This document shows positions 4,599 through 6,214 of a stretch of DNA of 6,214 bases, piece after piece. A program made the translations under genes and the position numbers. Source of the DNA: Afipia sp. Its GTDB lineage: Bacteria > Pseudomonadota > Alphaproteobacteria > Rhizobiales > Xanthobacteraceae. The stretch's first letter is position 1, and every line of letters starts with the position of its first letter. The notes under the pieces were generated by a model. It saw only the letters and a list, made by a program, of their open reading frames with translations. It searched no databases and was not told the DNA's origin. The stretch spans positions 1 through 6,214 of the forward strand of contig JAPLPA010000241.1 of the NCBI GenBank assembly GCA_026400415.1. Reading direction: 5' to 3'.

Positions 4599-4892
4599 AT
4601 GAAGAAGTTTTTGACTAGCTTGCTTGCCGTCGCAATGATCGCCGGTTCGCTTGCGACCGCCATGCCGACCGCAAAGGCCGATGGCGGCCGTAACGCTGCT
4701 GCTGTTGGCATCGGCCTCTTGGGCCTCGGCGTTGGCGCAGCTATCGCAAGCCAGCAGCCAGCTTATGGCTACGGTGGTGGCCCGGTGTACTACGCGCCGC
4801 GTCCTCGCTGCTATTGGGAGCAGCAGCCTGTTTGGGATCCCTATCTCCACGCACAGGTCTATCGCAACGTGAAGGTCTGCCCAGGCTACTAA
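4599..4892 (+). CDS. Gly/Tyr-rich secreted protein 2 (glycine-zipper-like)
   Basis: The product is 97 residues. GAGGAGAG at 4587-4594 lies 4 bases before the ATG. A signal peptide has likely cleavage after AKA (25-27), at the same residue as in the neighbour at 4044; the mature protein begins DGGR. Residues 33-50 are Gly/Ala/Leu-rich and hydrophobic (GIGLLGLGVGAAIA). A short Tyr/Gly/Pro linker follows (YGYGGGPVYYAPRP, 56-69). The C-terminal block runs from Cys71 to Cys94 (CYWEQQPVWDPYLHAQVYRNVKVC), matching the spacing and the C-Y...W-D...V-x-V-C pattern of protein 1. The linker is shorter and the C-terminal block diverged, so duplication is old if it happened here. Function unknown; an envelope or periplasmic location is inferred. 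A strong terminator follows. Confidence 0.8.
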   Translation: MKKFLTSLLAVAMIAGSLATAMPTAKADGGRNAAAVGIGLLGLGVGAAIASQQPAYGYGGGPVYYAPRPRCYWEQQPVWDPYLHAQVYRNVKVCPGY

Positions 4893-4921
4893 GCTTTTCT
4901 CATGCTCAGGCGTGACATTTC

Positions 4922-4949
4922 AAAACCCGGCCCTCGTGGCCGGGTTTTT
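4922..4949 (+). terminator. Strong intrinsic terminator, probably bidirectional
   Basis: AAAACCCGGCC (4922-4932), a 5-base loop CTCGT, and GGCCGGGTTTT (4938-4948) form a perfect 11-bp stem ending in five T. The A run on the left gives a T run on the minus strand, so it can also stop the convergent transglycosylase transcript, whose stop codon is about 100 bases away. Confidence 0.9.
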
Positions 4950-5046
4950 CGTTTGGTATCTGAGCGCTACGCAAAGTTTTCGGCCATAAGGCGAAATTCT
5001 CACCAGACGGTGACGAACTTGGAATCGAATGGCGAAAACGTGGCGA

Positions 5047-6214
5047 TTATTTTGGCGCGTTCATCGCCTTCAATACCGCAGCACTCGGCCAGCAATCGAC
5101 CTTCAGCCCCGCCGATTTCTGATACGCGCCGAGCGCCGCGCGCGTCTGCATCCCCGCTTTGCCGTCGAGCTTCGATGAGTACAGGCCAAGCTTGGTCAGA
5201 TTTTTCTGCATCGCCTCGACATCCTTGCTGCGCAACTGCGTCGCAGCCGACCACGGCGTCTCGAAGGATTGAGGATTCGTCATCTTGTCGCTGAGATAGC
5301 CGACGAACAACACATACAGATCCGAAAAATTATATTCCTTGATGACGAAATAATTTTTCGTCGTCAGAAACGACGGCCCGTAAATTCCTTCCGGCTGAAG
5401 CAGCGAGGCGTCCTGCTTTTGCTCTTCGGCGTTCAACCTCACACCGCGCACCGGCACGAACCCGGCGCGCAACCAGTCGCCGATGGGCTTGGTGACTTCG
5501 GGAACGCCCTGGGTACAATCGACGTTTGCGGGCGCGCGCATCTCATAGGCCCAGCGCACGCCGGGCTGCCAGCCTTTGTTGACGAGTTGCTGCGCGGCGG
5601 ACGCCAGCGCGTCAGAAACCGAAGTCCAGATATCGACACGGCCGTCGCCGTCGAAATCGACCCCGTGCTTGGCCAACTCTGACGGCAGAAACTGCGTGAG
5701 GCCTGTCGCGCCGCCCCACGACGACGTGAAATTCTTGCGCGTGACATCGCCGTCGTTCAGCAACTTCAATCCGGCGATGAACTCGCCGCGATACTGATCC
5801 TTACGCCGCCCGACATAGGCCTGCGTCGCGAGCACGCGAAGCGCGTCATAAGGCAGTGCGTAGCGGCCATAATCAGTCTCGCGCCCCCAGATCGCCAGAA
5901 TGATCGTTGCGGGCACGCCGGTTTTCTTCTCGATAGCGTCCAGCGTTGCGCGGTGCGTCTGCATCAGGCGCTGACCTTCTGCGGCAAGACGCGCGATACT
6001 GGATTCCTTGATGTAGTCGGATGGCACCTGCACGAATTCCGCCTGCGACGGCGCGCCGGTCTGAGGTCGCCCCGGCAAAATCAGATCGGGCAATTTTGTA
6101 TCCGGCTCAAGCCCGCGCGTTTCGCGATCGAATGTCGCGCGCGATACGCCCGCTTGCTGCGCCTCCGGCCACAGCGAGGCAATGAATTGCGTGAACACCG
6201 GATCGGATGCGGCA
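5047..6214 (-). CDS. Lytic murein transglycosylase (MltB type) with peptidoglycan-binding domain, N-terminus missing
   Basis: This enzyme class cleaves the MurNAc-GlcNAc bond of peptidoglycan, forming 1,6-anhydro-MurNAc, in the periplasm. The frame is open to the window edge; the GTG at 6198 is internal, so the signal peptide lies outside. Numbering from that codon, residues 1-30 (FIASLWPEAQQAGVSRATFDRE) match the family opening. ILAIWGRETDYGRY (100-113) holds the expected catalytic Glu107. GGATGLTQFLPSE (162-174) and DFDGDGRVDIW (181-191) follow; the latter resembles the EF-hand-like calcium loop of E. coli Slt35/MltB. Residues about 320-380 form a PG_binding_1 domain (V.AMQKNL.KLGLY...DGKAG..TR.AL..YQ). 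Nothing key is missing from the visible part. Its convergent neighbour is Gly/Tyr-rich gene 2; the upstream operon partner, if any, is not visible. Confidence 0.94.
   Translation of the reverse strand, partial: AASDPVFTQFIASLWPEAQQAGVSRATFDRETRGLEPDTKLPDLILPGRPQTGAPSQAEFVQVPSDYIKESSIARLAAEGQRLMQTHRATLDAIEKKTGVPATIILAIWGRETDYGRYALPYDALRVLATQAYVGRRKDQYRGEFIAGLKLLNDGDVTRKNFTSSWGGATGLTQFLPSELAKHGVDFDGDGRVDIWTSVSDALASAAQQLVNKGWQPGVRWAYEMRAPANVDCTQGVPEVTKPIGDWLRAGFVPVRGVRLNAEEQKQDASLLQPEGIYGPSFLTTKNYFVIKEYNFSDLYVLFVGYLSDKMTNPQSFETPWSAATQLRSKDVEAMQKNLTKLGLYSSKLDGKAGMQTRAALGAYQKSAGLKVDCWPSAAVLKAMNAPK

Noticed and set aside
5000..5254. 84-codon minus-strand frame after the Gly/Tyr-rich gene
   Set aside because: It overlaps the peptidoglycan-binding domain of the transglycosylase in another frame and shows no domain.
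6196..6198. GTG as start of the transglycosylase
   Set aside because: The frame is open beyond it, and starting there would remove any signal peptide from a periplasmic enzyme.

Overview
The window looks like chromosomal DNA from an alphaproteobacterium of the Rhizobiales, most likely the Bradyrhizobium/Afipia/Rhodopseudomonas group (Nitrobacteraceae). The case rests on high-GC coding DNA, protein families typical of that group, and a perfect 19-bp inverted repeat matching the Irr box (iron control element) in front of a bacterioferritin gene. The taxon is inferred from this content, not from a marker gene. No mobile element, phage gene, CRISPR array, tRNA or rRNA was seen, so it reads as ordinary chromosome.

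Layout. The left edge (2-514, +) is the 3' part of a DUF1275/YoaK-type membrane protein. Two exported proteins follow on the same strand: a lipoprotein with a polyproline/basic tail (585-1169) and a small secreted Cys/Trp-rich protein (1241-1594). Convergent to these is the iron-storage pair on the minus strand: bfd, a bacterioferritin-associated ferredoxin (2513-2247), upstream of bfr, bacterioferritin (2117-1620). A stand-alone CinA C-terminal domain protein (2691-3191, +) is divergent from bfd.

The second half holds three small secreted proteins on the plus strand: an LTxxQ/CpxP-like helical protein (3435-3821) and two Gly/Tyr-rich proteins of the same design (4044-4358 and 4599-4892). Strong hairpin terminators at about 3869-3906 and 4922-4949 bracket the Gly/Tyr pair. 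The right edge is a minus-strand lytic murein transglycosylase of the MltB type with a C-terminal peptidoglycan-binding domain (5047-6214). Its N-terminus lies outside the window.

How the parts relate. The clearest functional unit is bfd-bfr: bacterioferritin stores iron, and Bfd supplies electrons to release it. The perfect Irr box lies over the predicted bfr promoter, as expected for repression when iron is scarce. Two weaker Irr-like repeats in the bfd/cinA intergenic region raise the possibility that the same regulator controls bfd separately. Much of the rest is cell-envelope material. I found no strong evidence for an undescribed multi-gene system; the most interesting leads are the iron-control architecture, the Cys/His-rich Bfd tail, the Lys-to-Arg change in the CinA-like protein, and the Gly/Tyr-rich gene pair with its hairpin-rich spacer.
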